64,000 bases of DNA from Neobacillus jeddahensis (GTDB lineage Bacteria > Bacillota > Bacilli > Bacillales > Cytobacillaceae): contig NZ_CCAS010000004.1 of NCBI RefSeq assembly GCF_000612625.1, positions 62,001 through 126,000 on the forward strand. Reading direction: 5' to 3'. The notes below the pieces were generated by a model, which saw nothing but the letters and a program-made list of their open reading frames with translations, had not been told where the DNA came from and did not search any database. Positions 8,883-17,842 of this stretch are shown piece by piece (the stretch's first letter is position 1; each line of letters starts with the position of its first letter). The translations under genes and the position numbers were made by a program.

Positions 8883-10229
8883 TTATGCTTTTTTTAAAAC
8901 AGCAATGTAAAATCCGTCAGAGCCAAAATCCTGTGGGAATATTTGCAAATCGTATCCCGTAATTAATGGTTGAATTGCTTCTGGCATTCTATTTTTAAAC
9001 GTTGGATCTCCTACAAACTCTGGATGATTCTCTAAAAATGTCTTAACGGTGAGTTCATTTTCCTCTTTATCGACCGTGCATGTACTATAGACAAGTGTAC
9101 CCCCTTTTTTCAATAATGGGGTAACCGATGTTAATAGGTCTTGCTGAATAGAACTTAAACGTGCTAAATCATTCTCGGTTTTTGTATACTTCATGTCAGG
9201 TTTTCTTCTCATGACGCCAAGTCCAGAGCATGGAGCATCAAGAAGAATTCGATCAAAGGATTCAGTCTTGAACTTTTCCTGTATATGTCGCGAGTCAGAT
9301 ACACTTGTTATGATATTTTCTAAGCCTAAGCGCTTGGCATTCTCATTGATTAACCTTACCTTATGCTGATGTAGATCAACCGAGATTACTTCACCAGTAT
9401 TGTTCATTTTTTCTGCAATATGCGTGCTTTTCCCTCCTGGTGCAGCACATGCGTCTAGTACGTATTCGTTAGGCATTGCCCCCAAAGCATAGGTTGCCAG
9501 CATCGAACTTTCATCCTGAATCGTAAACATCCCATACTTAAAGGCAATGGTAGAGGCCAAATTTCCTTTAAGCGACCTGATCGCCTCAGGAATGATCGGA
9601 CTCTTCTCTATTTGGTAACCATCCTCTTCCAAAACAGTGACACATTCATCACGAGAAATTTTTGTAAGATTGACTCTGGCTGTCTGCAAAGGTGCTGTTA
9701 AGTTTATCTCGCACATTTCTTTTGTTTTTTCATAGCCAAATTGATTGACCCACCGAGTGACTAGCCATTGCGGATGACTTGTTTCAATGGATAATCTTTC
9801 GATTGGATCAGAAATATCATTCAAAGAAGGAAGTCCCTGCCTTTGAATACTTCTTAGGACACCATTTACCAAACTGGCAATTCCCTTATGGCCCCGACTT
9901 TTCGCAATTTCAACGGCTTCGTATATAGCAGCCCGATCTGGAATTCGATCGAGGTAAACCATTTGATAAAGTGTCACCCTCAATAAATGATGGATCCAAT
10001 TGGCTAGTTTTTTATTCTCTTTAATGAATGGATTTAAAAAGTAATCTAACACCATTTTCCTTTGCAGCGTTCCATATGTTAATTCGGTTAATAGGCCGAC
10101 ATCAACAGGAGATAATTGATGTTTTTCGATAGTATTGTTTAACAGCAAATTGCTATATGATTGGTTTTTCTCTATTGTGACAAGTAAATCCATCGCAATG
10201 GCACGTACATTTTTATTCGTTGATGTCAT
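8883..10229 (-). CDS. rsmB: 16S rRNA (cytosine-967-C5)-methyltransferase
   Basis: A 448-residue protein with an N-terminal NusB-like RNA-binding domain (about 1-140) and a C-terminal SAM-dependent methyltransferase. Motifs are DACAAPGGKSTHIAE (about 260-274), DAPCSGLGVMRRKP (about 329-342) and STCTVDKEENE (about 384-394); the two Cys in these last motifs are the catalytic pair of the family. It methylates C967 of 16S rRNA. It begins one base before the fmt stop, consistent with the fmt-rsmB coupling common in bacteria. Confidence 0.96.
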   Translation of the reverse strand: MTSTNKNVRAIAMDLLVTIEKNQSYSNLLLNNTIEKHQLSPVDVGLLTELTYGTLQRKMVLDYFLNPFIKENKKLANWIHHLLRVTLYQMVYLDRIPDRAAIYEAVEIAKSRGHKGIASLVNGVLRSIQRQGLPSLNDISDPIERLSIETSHPQWLVTRWVNQFGYEKTKEMCEINLTAPLQTARVNLTKISRDECVTVLEEDGYQIEKSPIIPEAIRSLKGNLASTIAFKYGMFTIQDESSMLATYALGAMPNEYVLDACAAPGGKSTHIAEKMNNTGEVISVDLHQHKVRLINENAKRLGLENIITSVSDSRHIQEKFKTESFDRILLDAPCSGLGVMRRKPDMKYTKTENDLARLSSIQQDLLTSVTPLLKKGGTLVYSTCTVDKEENELTVKTFLENHPEFVGDPTFKNRMPEAIQPLITGYDLQIFPQDFGSDGFYIAVLKKA

Positions 10230-10230
10230 T

Positions 10231-11175
10231 TTATTCTCCCAGCCTGCTGCCTATTATGATTTTTGAACCCGCACCGCGTAAAAATTGTTCACTTAGCATT
10301 TTTGTTTTTCCAGAAGGCTGAAGTTCGATTATTTTTATAGCAGTATCATTACCAGTACTCACAAGGAAACCATCTGATTCTATTTTTACGATTGTCCCAG
10401 GTACTTGTCCTTCTGTTCCAGGAACCTTTTTAGCCTGCCATATTTTTAAAACTTGACCATCCAAGTTAGTAAAAGCCACTGGCCAAGGATTTAATCCACG
10501 GATGTGATTATAGATTTCTTCCCCTGTTTTTTCCCAGTTTATCTTTTCCTGTTCTCGTCTAATATTAGCAGCAAATGTAACGCCTGCAGCATTTTGTGGA
10601 ATGGGCGTGAGCTTTCCAGCCAATAAAAGTGGCAACGTTTCTGATAACAGTTCCGCACCAGCTGCACTTAATTTTTCATGAAGTGTACCAACATTATCTT
10701 CTTCGGTAATGGCAACTTCCACACTTGTTAAAATATCACCAGCGTCTAATTTCTCCACCATATACATGATGGTGACACCTGTTTTCTTTTTCCCTTGAAT
10801 AAGCGCATAATGAATAGGTGCACCGCCGCGAAGCTCTGGTAATAATGATGCATGGACATTAATACACCCATATTTAGGAGCTTCTAACAATTGCCTAGGT
10901 AAAATTTGTCCAAAAGCAGCGGTCACTATTAAATCAGGTTGTAGGGACAGGATTTTCTCTAGCTCTTCTTCTTGTCGAATTTTTTCAGGTTGAAAAACGG
11001 GGATTCCATGTTTCAATGCCTCTACTTTCACAGGTGGAGGGGTTAACACTCTTTTTCTCCCCACCGGTCGATCAGGTTGGGTGACGACCCCAATGACTTC
11101 AAAGCCATCATTTATCATTCTCTGTAAGACAGGGACAGAAAAATCGGGGGTACCCATAAAAATAATTTTCGTCAT
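10231..11175 (-). CDS. fmt: methionyl-tRNA formyltransferase
   Basis: A 314-residue enzyme that formylates Met-tRNA-fMet using 10-formyl-tetrahydrofolate. It shows [12 protein letters not shown] (5-16), the catalytic segment [16 protein letters not shown] (about 106-121) with Asn, His and the downstream Asp in EKLDAGDIL, and a C-terminal OB fold. It overlaps def by four bases (ATGA type), so initiation and deformylation functions are translationally linked. Confidence 0.97.
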   Translation of the reverse strand: MTKIIFMGTPDFSVPVLQRMINDGFEVIGVVTQPDRPVGRKRVLTPPPVKVEALKHGIPVFQPEKIRQEEELEKILSLQPDLIVTAAFGQILPRQLLEAPKYGCINVHASLLPELRGGAPIHYALIQGKKKTGVTIMYMVEKLDAGDILTSVEVAITEEDNVGTLHEKLSAAGAELLSETLPLLLAGKLTPIPQNAAGVTFAANIRREQEKINWEKTGEEIYNHIRGLNPWPVAFTNLDGQVLKIWQAKKVPGTEGQVPGTIVKIESDGFLVSTGNDTAIKIIELQPSGKTKMLSEQFLRGAGSKIIIGSRLGE

Positions 11176-11657
11176 TCACTTTCTTCTCCTTTTAACTCAT
11201 CTTCCGTTAAGTATCGAGATACTTTTGTTGTGAATAAAACACCGTCAAGATGATCCAGTTCATGTTGGATCGCCCTTGCTAAGAAATCCTCTGCTTCTAA
11301 CGTGTATTTTCTTCCTTTACGGTCAAAAGCTTCAATTTTAACATATATAGGCCGGGTCACTTCACCAAAAAGTCCAGGAAAACTTAAACAACCCTCTGGT
11401 CCTGTTTGCTCCCCAGATATTTCTAAAATACGCGGATTAATCATTTCAATTGTCCCTAATTCATCATCGATATCCACGATGGCAATCCGTGCATCTAGCC
11501 CTATTTGTGGGGCAGCGAGTCCAACCCCATCGAATTCAATCATAGTGTCGTACATATCATCCAGTATTTTTGCTAATTTCTTATCAAATTTCACCACTGC
11601 CTTGCAGGATTGCTCCAGAATCTCAGCAGGATGAATGACTATCTTTCTTATTGCCAA
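11172..11657 (-). CDS. def: peptide deformylase
   Basis: A 161-residue iron/zinc hydrolase that removes the formyl group from new proteins. The three family motifs are visible: [10 protein letters not shown] (about 44-53), EGCLSFP (about 88-94) and [12 protein letters not shown] (about 130-141), giving the Cys, two His and Glu of the active site. The spacing is that of the short type 1 enzyme (B. subtilis Def). GGAGGAACGG lies before the ATG. A 221-base spacer separates it from priA. Confidence 0.97.
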   Translation of the reverse strand: MAIRKIVIHPAEILEQSCKAVVKFDKKLAKILDDMYDTMIEFDGVGLAAPQIGLDARIAIVDIDDELGTIEMINPRILEISGEQTGPEGCLSFPGLFGEVTRPIYVKIEAFDRKGRKYTLEAEDFLARAIQHELDHLDGVLFTTKVSRYLTEDELKGEESE

Positions 11658-11832
11658 TTCCGTTCCTCCATTGTGCCAATACTAGTTTGCAGTATCATTT
11701 TTTATTATTTAGCTATGTTAAACTCTATTGTTGATATTCTTATGATCCGCGCCCTTGCACGGCAGGACCATTGAGACTTCTCGCTCGTAAGTTGTTAGAA
11801 GATTGCATTCACTTTACCTATCATTTTCACCC

Positions 11833-11871
11833 AAAAACCGGAATCATAACCTTTTTATAAACTGAATTCCG
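11833..11871 (-). terminator. weak terminator candidate after priA
   Basis: On the minus strand CGGAAT-TCA and TGA-TTCCG pair around an AT-rich 16-base loop, followed by GTTTTTGGG. The long loop and interrupted T-run make it weak. The rest of the priA-def spacer (11658-11832) holds no gene; an AT-rich stretch at about 11700-11735 could carry a def promoter. Confidence 0.4.
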
Positions 11872-11878
11872 TCTAAGC

Positions 11879-14290
11879 TTACATTAAAATGAACGGATTT
11901 ACATCTATTGAAACTTGCAAGCCACTTTTCGTATCTTTTTGGTATTGATCCAGGATCATTTTGAGCGTTTTTGTCAAGTTCGGTTCCCGCTTGTATTTTA
12001 TCAGACATTGGTACCGATATCTATTATTAATCCTAGGGATGGGAGAGGCCGCAGGTCCTAGTACAACCGCTTCCCTCGAAACATGGGAGCGGACATAATT
12101 GGCTATTTTCTCTGTTGCCGATACCACCGTAATCAATTGCTCATGACTTATCGTTATAAGGGATAAATAATAAAAGGGTGGGTAATGATGTGCTTTGCGG
12201 ATCATCATTTCTCGCTGATAAAATAGGTCATAATCGTGATGACTAGCAAGTTCGACGCTATAGTGTTCAGGTGTATAGGTCTGGATGATCACCTCGCCTG
12301 GAAGTTGATGTCGTCCTGCTCGTCCACTAACCTGGGTCAATAGCTGGAAGGTTTTTTCAGAAGCACGAAAATCAGGTAAATGTAGCATCGTATCTGCAGA
12401 AAGCACACCAACTAACGTTATGTTTGGAAAATCTAGCCCCTTAGCAATCATTTGCGTCCCTAATAGAATATCAGCTTTTCCATCCTTAAAATCGGTTAAT
12501 AGTCGCTCGTGTGAACCTTTTCGACCGGTTGTGTCTACATCCATGCGAATCACTCTTGCCTCGGGAAGAAGCTTACCCAGTTCCTCCTCAACCTTTTGTG
12601 TTCCAGTCCCAAAATAGCGAATATAGTCACTATTGCACTCAGGACACTGCTTTGGTACATGACTTTCATATCCACAATAATGGCATTTCATTTGCTCATG
12701 TACACGATGGTAGGTAAGCGAGATATCGCAATTAGGACAATTCATGACATAGCCACAGTCCCTGCACATCACAAACGAAGAGTGCCCCCGCTTATTTAAA
12801 AATAAGACGGATTGTTGCTTTTTCTCAATTCGATCTTGTAACAAGTCAAATAACTTTCGGGAGAACATGGAGCGATTGCCCTCACGGAGTTCCTCGCGCA
12901 TATCAATGATGTCAACAGAAGGCAGTTTTTGATTATTCATCCGATTCGAAAGTGATAATAAGTGATACACCTTTTTTTGTGCTCTAGCGAACGACTCAAG
13001 TGAAGGAGTGGCACTGCCAAGGACCACCGGGCAATTAAAGTTTTTCGCTCTTTCTACCGCAACGTCTTTTGCGTGATAGCGAGGCATTTCTTCCTGCTTA
13101 TAACTTGTCTCATGTTCCTCATCTATTATAATGATGCCGATATTTTCAAATGGGGCAAAAATGGCCGACCTTGCTCCAACGACTACTTTTACTTCCTTAC
13201 GTTGAATTTTTCGCCATTCATCATATTTTTCTCCCGCTGATAAACCGCTGTGTAAAACAGCCACTAAGTCCCCAAACCTTCCTTTAAACCGATGAACCAT
13301 TTGTGGCGTGAGAGCTATTTCCGGAACTAAAACGATGGCTTCCTTACCTTTTTCAATGACTTCCTGGATGGATTGTAAGTAAATTTCGGTCTTACCACTC
13401 CCAGTGACGCCATAAAGTAAAAATACCTCGTGCTGATTTAATTCAATAGCACGAAGAATTGGTGCAATTGCCGTTTGCTGAGATGTCGTTAACGGGAAGG
13501 GTTTTGTTCGCTCAAATAATCGATGTTCAAAGGGATCACGATAAACCTCCCTTTCAAATTCAGTTAACAGGTTTTTCTCAACTAGTGACTTCACGGTTGA
13601 GGCCGAGGTTTTAACATCGGCAATCAGTTTACTAACCTCAATTTCATTGAAGTGCATGGAAAAATAGCGTAATACCTGTCGTTGCTTTTCAGCTTTGACG
13701 GGTATACGGTTTATTTCAACTTCTAATTCAGCTAGAGTTACCGTTGGACGTACGAATTTCCGTTGTTTTTTCTTGACACGTTCCCTTACCACATAAATAA
13801 CTTCTAACAGTCCCTTTGCTGATTCTCTTTGCAATAGAGAAACCAATCCCATTTTTAATGCTTCCTCCCAGTCAAGCATCCCTTCATTTTCAAAAAAGGA
13901 TTGCAACTGCTCTGGTAAATCAGCAATAACTCTCCCAGCAGCAAGCTTTACCTTTTTTTCGTATTTGGCTTTTAAAGCGGCCGGGAGCATCACTTGAAAA
14001 GCAAAAATCTTAAAGCAAAGTGTATTTTCTGTTAACCAGTCTGCTAGTCTCAGTAATTCCTCATTTAACACGGGCACAAGATCCATGGGCTCGATGATTT
14101 CTCTTAATTTCTTAAAGTCTGATTCTGCCTTCAGCTCCGTAACAAACCCCTGGATATTTCTCGGTCCAAATGGCACCACTACTCTCATCCCTGGCTGAAT
14201 AACCCCATGCCATTGTTCTGGAATTAGATAATCAAAGGCCCGGTCCGTTTGCTTTGTCGGAACATCCACAATCACACTAGCTATTTTCAT
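11879..14290 (-). CDS. priA: primosomal protein N' (replication restart helicase)
   Basis: An 803-residue superfamily 2 helicase that reloads the replisome at stalled forks. It has an N-terminal DNA-binding domain, Walker A GVTGSGKTEIYL (about 293-304), DEEHETSYKQEE (about 388-399), and a zinc-binding insert with eight cysteines beginning CRDCGYVMNCPNC near residue 510. Helicase motifs LLGTQMIAKGLDFP and QVSGRAGR follow. Its start overlaps the 3' end of coaBC by 14 bases, the conserved coaBC-priA-def-fmt order. Confidence 0.97.
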   Translation of the reverse strand: MKIASVIVDVPTKQTDRAFDYLIPEQWHGVIQPGMRVVVPFGPRNIQGFVTELKAESDFKKLREIIEPMDLVPVLNEELLRLADWLTENTLCFKIFAFQVMLPAALKAKYEKKVKLAAGRVIADLPEQLQSFFENEGMLDWEEALKMGLVSLLQRESAKGLLEVIYVVRERVKKKQRKFVRPTVTLAELEVEINRIPVKAEKQRQVLRYFSMHFNEIEVSKLIADVKTSASTVKSLVEKNLLTEFEREVYRDPFEHRLFERTKPFPLTTSQQTAIAPILRAIELNQHEVFLLYGVTGSGKTEIYLQSIQEVIEKGKEAIVLVPEIALTPQMVHRFKGRFGDLVAVLHSGLSAGEKYDEWRKIQRKEVKVVVGARSAIFAPFENIGIIIIDEEHETSYKQEEMPRYHAKDVAVERAKNFNCPVVLGSATPSLESFARAQKKVYHLLSLSNRMNNQKLPSVDIIDMREELREGNRSMFSRKLFDLLQDRIEKKQQSVLFLNKRGHSSFVMCRDCGYVMNCPNCDISLTYHRVHEQMKCHYCGYESHVPKQCPECNSDYIRYFGTGTQKVEEELGKLLPEARVIRMDVDTTGRKGSHERLLTDFKDGKADILLGTQMIAKGLDFPNITLVGVLSADTMLHLPDFRASEKTFQLLTQVSGRAGRHQLPGEVIIQTYTPEHYSVELASHHDYDLFYQREMMIRKAHHYPPFYYLSLITISHEQLITVVSATEKIANYVRSHVSREAVVLGPAASPIPRINNRYRYQCLIKYKREPNLTKTLKMILDQYQKDTKSGLQVSIDVNPFILM

Positions 14291-15497
14291 TTTTATCCAT
14301 ATCCTTCAAAAGTGAAGTAATTTCTTCGATGATTTTTCTTGCAACATCCTTTTTTGACATTAGGGGCAGTTCGGTAACCTCTCCGGTATGTTTGAATAGA
14401 GTGACAATGTTTGTATCTGTTCCAAATCCCGCTCCCATTGTTTTCACATTATTTGCAACGATTATGTCAGCATTTTTCTTTACTAATTTTTTTCTAGCGT
14501 ATTCATCTAAATTTTCAGTCTCGGCCGCAAAGCCAACCAGTACTTGATTCTTTTTCCTTTGTCCTAACTCATACAAAATGTCTTTCGTTCTTTCTAGTTC
14601 AATTGCCGTATCCCCAGCTTGTTTTTTCACCTTTTGGTCATAACTGAATTTAGGGCGATAGTCGGCGACCGCAGCCGTTTTGATGACCACATCAGCGCTA
14701 TCATAATACTTTAATACAGCGTTATACATTTCTTCGGCGCTCTCGACGTTTACAAGCTCTACCCCAGCAGGAGCAATCATTTGAACCGGTCCTGAAATGA
14801 GAACAACATGAGCGCCCTGTTTTAACGTCTCTTCGGCAAGGGAATATCCCATTTTCCCGGTTGAATGATTAGAAATAAAGCGCACGGGGTCAATTTTCTC
14901 TCTTGTTGGACCTGCTGTAATCACGACCGTTTTTCCCTTTAATTGTGGTTGAAATTCATCGCTAAAGAACTTTTGAATTAACGTAACGATTTTCTCAGGC
15001 TCTTCCAGTCGTCCCTTTCCAACATAGCCACAGGCCAAGTAGCCTTCACTGGGCTCAATAAACTGATAGCCATACTCCGCTAATTGACGTAGATTTTTTT
15101 TGACAGCCGGATGATCATACATATGGACATTCATTGCTGGAGCAATCCACACAGGTGCGGTCGCCGCAAGTAATGTGGTCGTAATCATATTATCAGCTAT
15201 GCCACCTGCTATTTTGGCAATTGTATTGGCCGTTGCAGGGGCAACTAAAATCAAGTCCGCCCAATCAGCAAGATTAATATGGGCGATTACTTGCGGATTT
15301 TTTTCATCAAAGGTATCAGTAAATACTTCATTACGAGACAAGGCTTGAAAGGTTAGAGGGGTAACAAATTTTTCAGCCGACTCACTTAATATGACTTTGA
15401 CATGTGCCCCAGCTTGGACAAGCTTGCTCGTTAAGGCTGCTGCCTTGTAAACGGCTATACCCCCAGTTACACATAATAAAATGTTTGTATCCTTCAT
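14277..15497 (-). CDS. coaBC: bifunctional phosphopantothenoylcysteine decarboxylase / phosphopantothenate-cysteine ligase
   Basis: A fusion enzyme carrying two consecutive steps of coenzyme A synthesis. The CoaC flavoprotein half (about 1-185) shows LLCVTGGIAVYKAA at its start, PAMNVHMYDHPA and the substrate-recognition loop GYLACGYVGKGR. The CoaB half has TAGPTREKIDPVRFISNHSTGKMG and VGFAAETENL. The frame runs six codons further to a GTG, but ATG at 15497 (MKDTNILLCV) fits the family N-terminus; GGGGGA lies 10 bases upstream. It is separated from rpoZ by a terminator. Confidence 0.95.
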   Translation of the reverse strand: MKDTNILLCVTGGIAVYKAAALTSKLVQAGAHVKVILSESAEKFVTPLTFQALSRNEVFTDTFDEKNPQVIAHINLADWADLILVAPATANTIAKIAGGIADNMITTTLLAATAPVWIAPAMNVHMYDHPAVKKNLRQLAEYGYQFIEPSEGYLACGYVGKGRLEEPEKIVTLIQKFFSDEFQPQLKGKTVVITAGPTREKIDPVRFISNHSTGKMGYSLAEETLKQGAHVVLISGPVQMIAPAGVELVNVESAEEMYNAVLKYYDSADVVIKTAAVADYRPKFSYDQKVKKQAGDTAIELERTKDILYELGQRKKNQVLVGFAAETENLDEYARKKLVKKNADIIVANNVKTMGAGFGTDTNIVTLFKHTGEVTELPLMSKKDVARKIIEEITSLLKDMDKNENS

Positions 15498-15613
15498 CTT
15501 CTTTGAATCCCCCACTTCTCGTCCATAACGGTATCTTTCTTCTTATTATGCTAGAAAGAGTATAATTTTTCATCTATTTCCTATCAGATCTCGACAATAT
15601 TCAACCCTTTTAG

Positions 15614-15664
15614 GAAAAAAAATAAAAAAGGCTGACATGCAGGTGATTTCCCTCTTGTCAGACC
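15614..15664 (-). terminator. terminator between rpoZ and coaBC
   Basis: On the minus strand GGTCTGACA and TGTCAGCC pair (one bulged T) around an 18-base loop, followed by TTTTTTATTTTTTTT, a strong U-tract. Confidence 0.75.
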
Positions 15665-15696
15665 TTCTTCCATGTTTATCATTTTTTACGATTTGA

Positions 15697-15915
15697 CTAG
15701 TCTAAAGCCGATTCAGCCTTTTTTGAAACTCGATAAGTTAGTTCGCCGCTATAAATTTCTTCTAATGCTTTTCCCACATATTTATAAGAAACATATTTCG
15801 GTAATCTTTCGTCTTTTACTTGTGACATTACACGTGCACGCTTAGCAGCAACAGACACAAGAGAATATTTTGAATCAATTTTTTCTAATAATGAGTCAAT
15901 AGATGGATATAACAT
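15697..15915 (-). CDS. rpoZ: RNA polymerase omega subunit
   Basis: A 72-residue omega subunit that stabilises RNA polymerase assembly. It starts [20 protein letters not shown] and carries the conserved AAKRARVM and YVGKALEEI. The frame extends three codons upstream to a TTG that touches the binding site; the ATG at 15915 lies 8 bases after GGAGGT and is preferred. It begins one base after the gmk stop. The gmk-rpoZ pair is conserved in Firmicutes. Confidence 0.95.
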   Translation of the reverse strand: MLYPSIDSLLEKIDSKYSLVSVAAKRARVMSQVKDERLPKYVSYKYVGKALEEIYSGELTYRVSKKAESALD

Positions 15916-15916
15916 A

Positions 15917-16806
<890 letters not shown>

Positions 16807-16866
16807 GGTCCTCATCCAATCATCAATAATATATTTTGACCGTGTTAGTCCATTTCTAAACAAGTG

Positions 16867-17742
16867 CTACTCGATATTCTGCACCTGTTCCTTTAGCTTC
16901 TCTAGTAAACTTTTGATCTCAACCACTGTTTTAGCAATATTTGAATCATTTGCTTTTGAACCAATCGTATTCGCCTCTCTGTTCATCTCTTGAACAATAA
17001 AATCAAGTTTTCTACCTATTGGTTCGTGATCATGTAAAGTTTGTAAGAATTGTTGAATATGGCTTTTTAAGCGTGTAATTTCCTCATTAATATCCGCTTT
17101 ATCAGCAAACACAGCGACTTCAGTTAAAATCCTTGTTTCATCCACTTGTCCATTTACAAATTCCTGCATCCTTTTGGTGAGACGTTCCTTAAAGGAATGG
17201 ACAACGAGAGGGGCATATTTCTGAAGTTCAAATACGTTCACTTCTAATTGGGAAGAAATAGCTAGTAAGTCTTTTTTCAGCTCTTCCCCTTCAGCCATCC
17301 GCATTTGTTTCAGTAAAATTACTGCCTCTTCCGCAGCAGTCAAGACTAATTTTTCAATCTCTTCATTTCCAGCTTCACTTTCTTCAATATGTAAAAGGTC
17401 TGTTTGATTCAGCAAATCCTGAAGTGAGATATTCCCTGCAATTCCATATTTGTTTTGAACCTCGTTGATGATTTGGTAATATTCCTCAACCAGTTTCCAA
17501 TCTATATGGACTTTTCGGGTAACGATCCCTTCCCCTTCAACACCAACATACACTTCAACTCTACCACGGCGTATATGCTCACTTAATTTCTTTTTTATTT
17601 TATCTTCTATTTTTAATAGTTGTCTTGGCATGCGGATATTCATTTCAGAAAAACGGTGATTGACTGATTTAATTTCCACATTTACAGAGAAGGCGGATGA
17701 TTCTTTTCTTCCTCTTCCAAAGCCTGTCATACTTATAACCAT
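16867..17742 (-). CDS. yloC: YicC/YloC family endoribonuclease
   Basis: A protein of about 291 residues starting MVISMTGFGRGRKESS, with VEIKSVNHRFSEMNIRMP (about 22-39) and the C-terminal DFIVQEMNREANTIGSKAND segment that defines the YicC family. E. coli YicC is an endoribonuclease acting on small RNA; the B. subtilis homologue is less studied. Starts at GTG 17745 and ATG 17742 are adjacent; I prefer ATG because family members begin MI/V-SMTGFG. It is the first gene of the yloC-remA-gmk-rpoZ run and follows a strong terminator. Confidence 0.93.
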   Translation of the reverse strand: MVISMTGFGRGRKESSAFSVNVEIKSVNHRFSEMNIRMPRQLLKIEDKIKKKLSEHIRRGRVEVYVGVEGEGIVTRKVHIDWKLVEEYYQIINEVQNKYGIAGNISLQDLLNQTDLLHIEESEAGNEEIEKLVLTAAEEAVILLKQMRMAEGEELKKDLLAISSQLEVNVFELQKYAPLVVHSFKERLTKRMQEFVNGQVDETRILTEVAVFADKADINEEITRLKSHIQQFLQTLHDHEPIGRKLDFIVQEMNREANTIGSKANDSNIAKTVVEIKSLLEKLKEQVQNIE

Positions 17743-17795
17743 CACTTACACATCCAATCTTTGAAAAATGATCGGCTTTCTATATAAAAACAGAC

Positions 17796-17827
17796 AAAAG
17801 GTAATAGAAGGGATTCTATTACCTTTT
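17796..17827 (-). terminator. terminator of yloB
   Basis: A perfect 14-bp stem, AAAAGGTAATAGAA with its complement, around a 4-base loop. On the minus strand it is followed by a T-rich tail (GTCTGTTTTT). It lies 16 bases after the yloB stop. Confidence 0.9.
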
Positions 17828-17842
17828 GGATTATAACACACT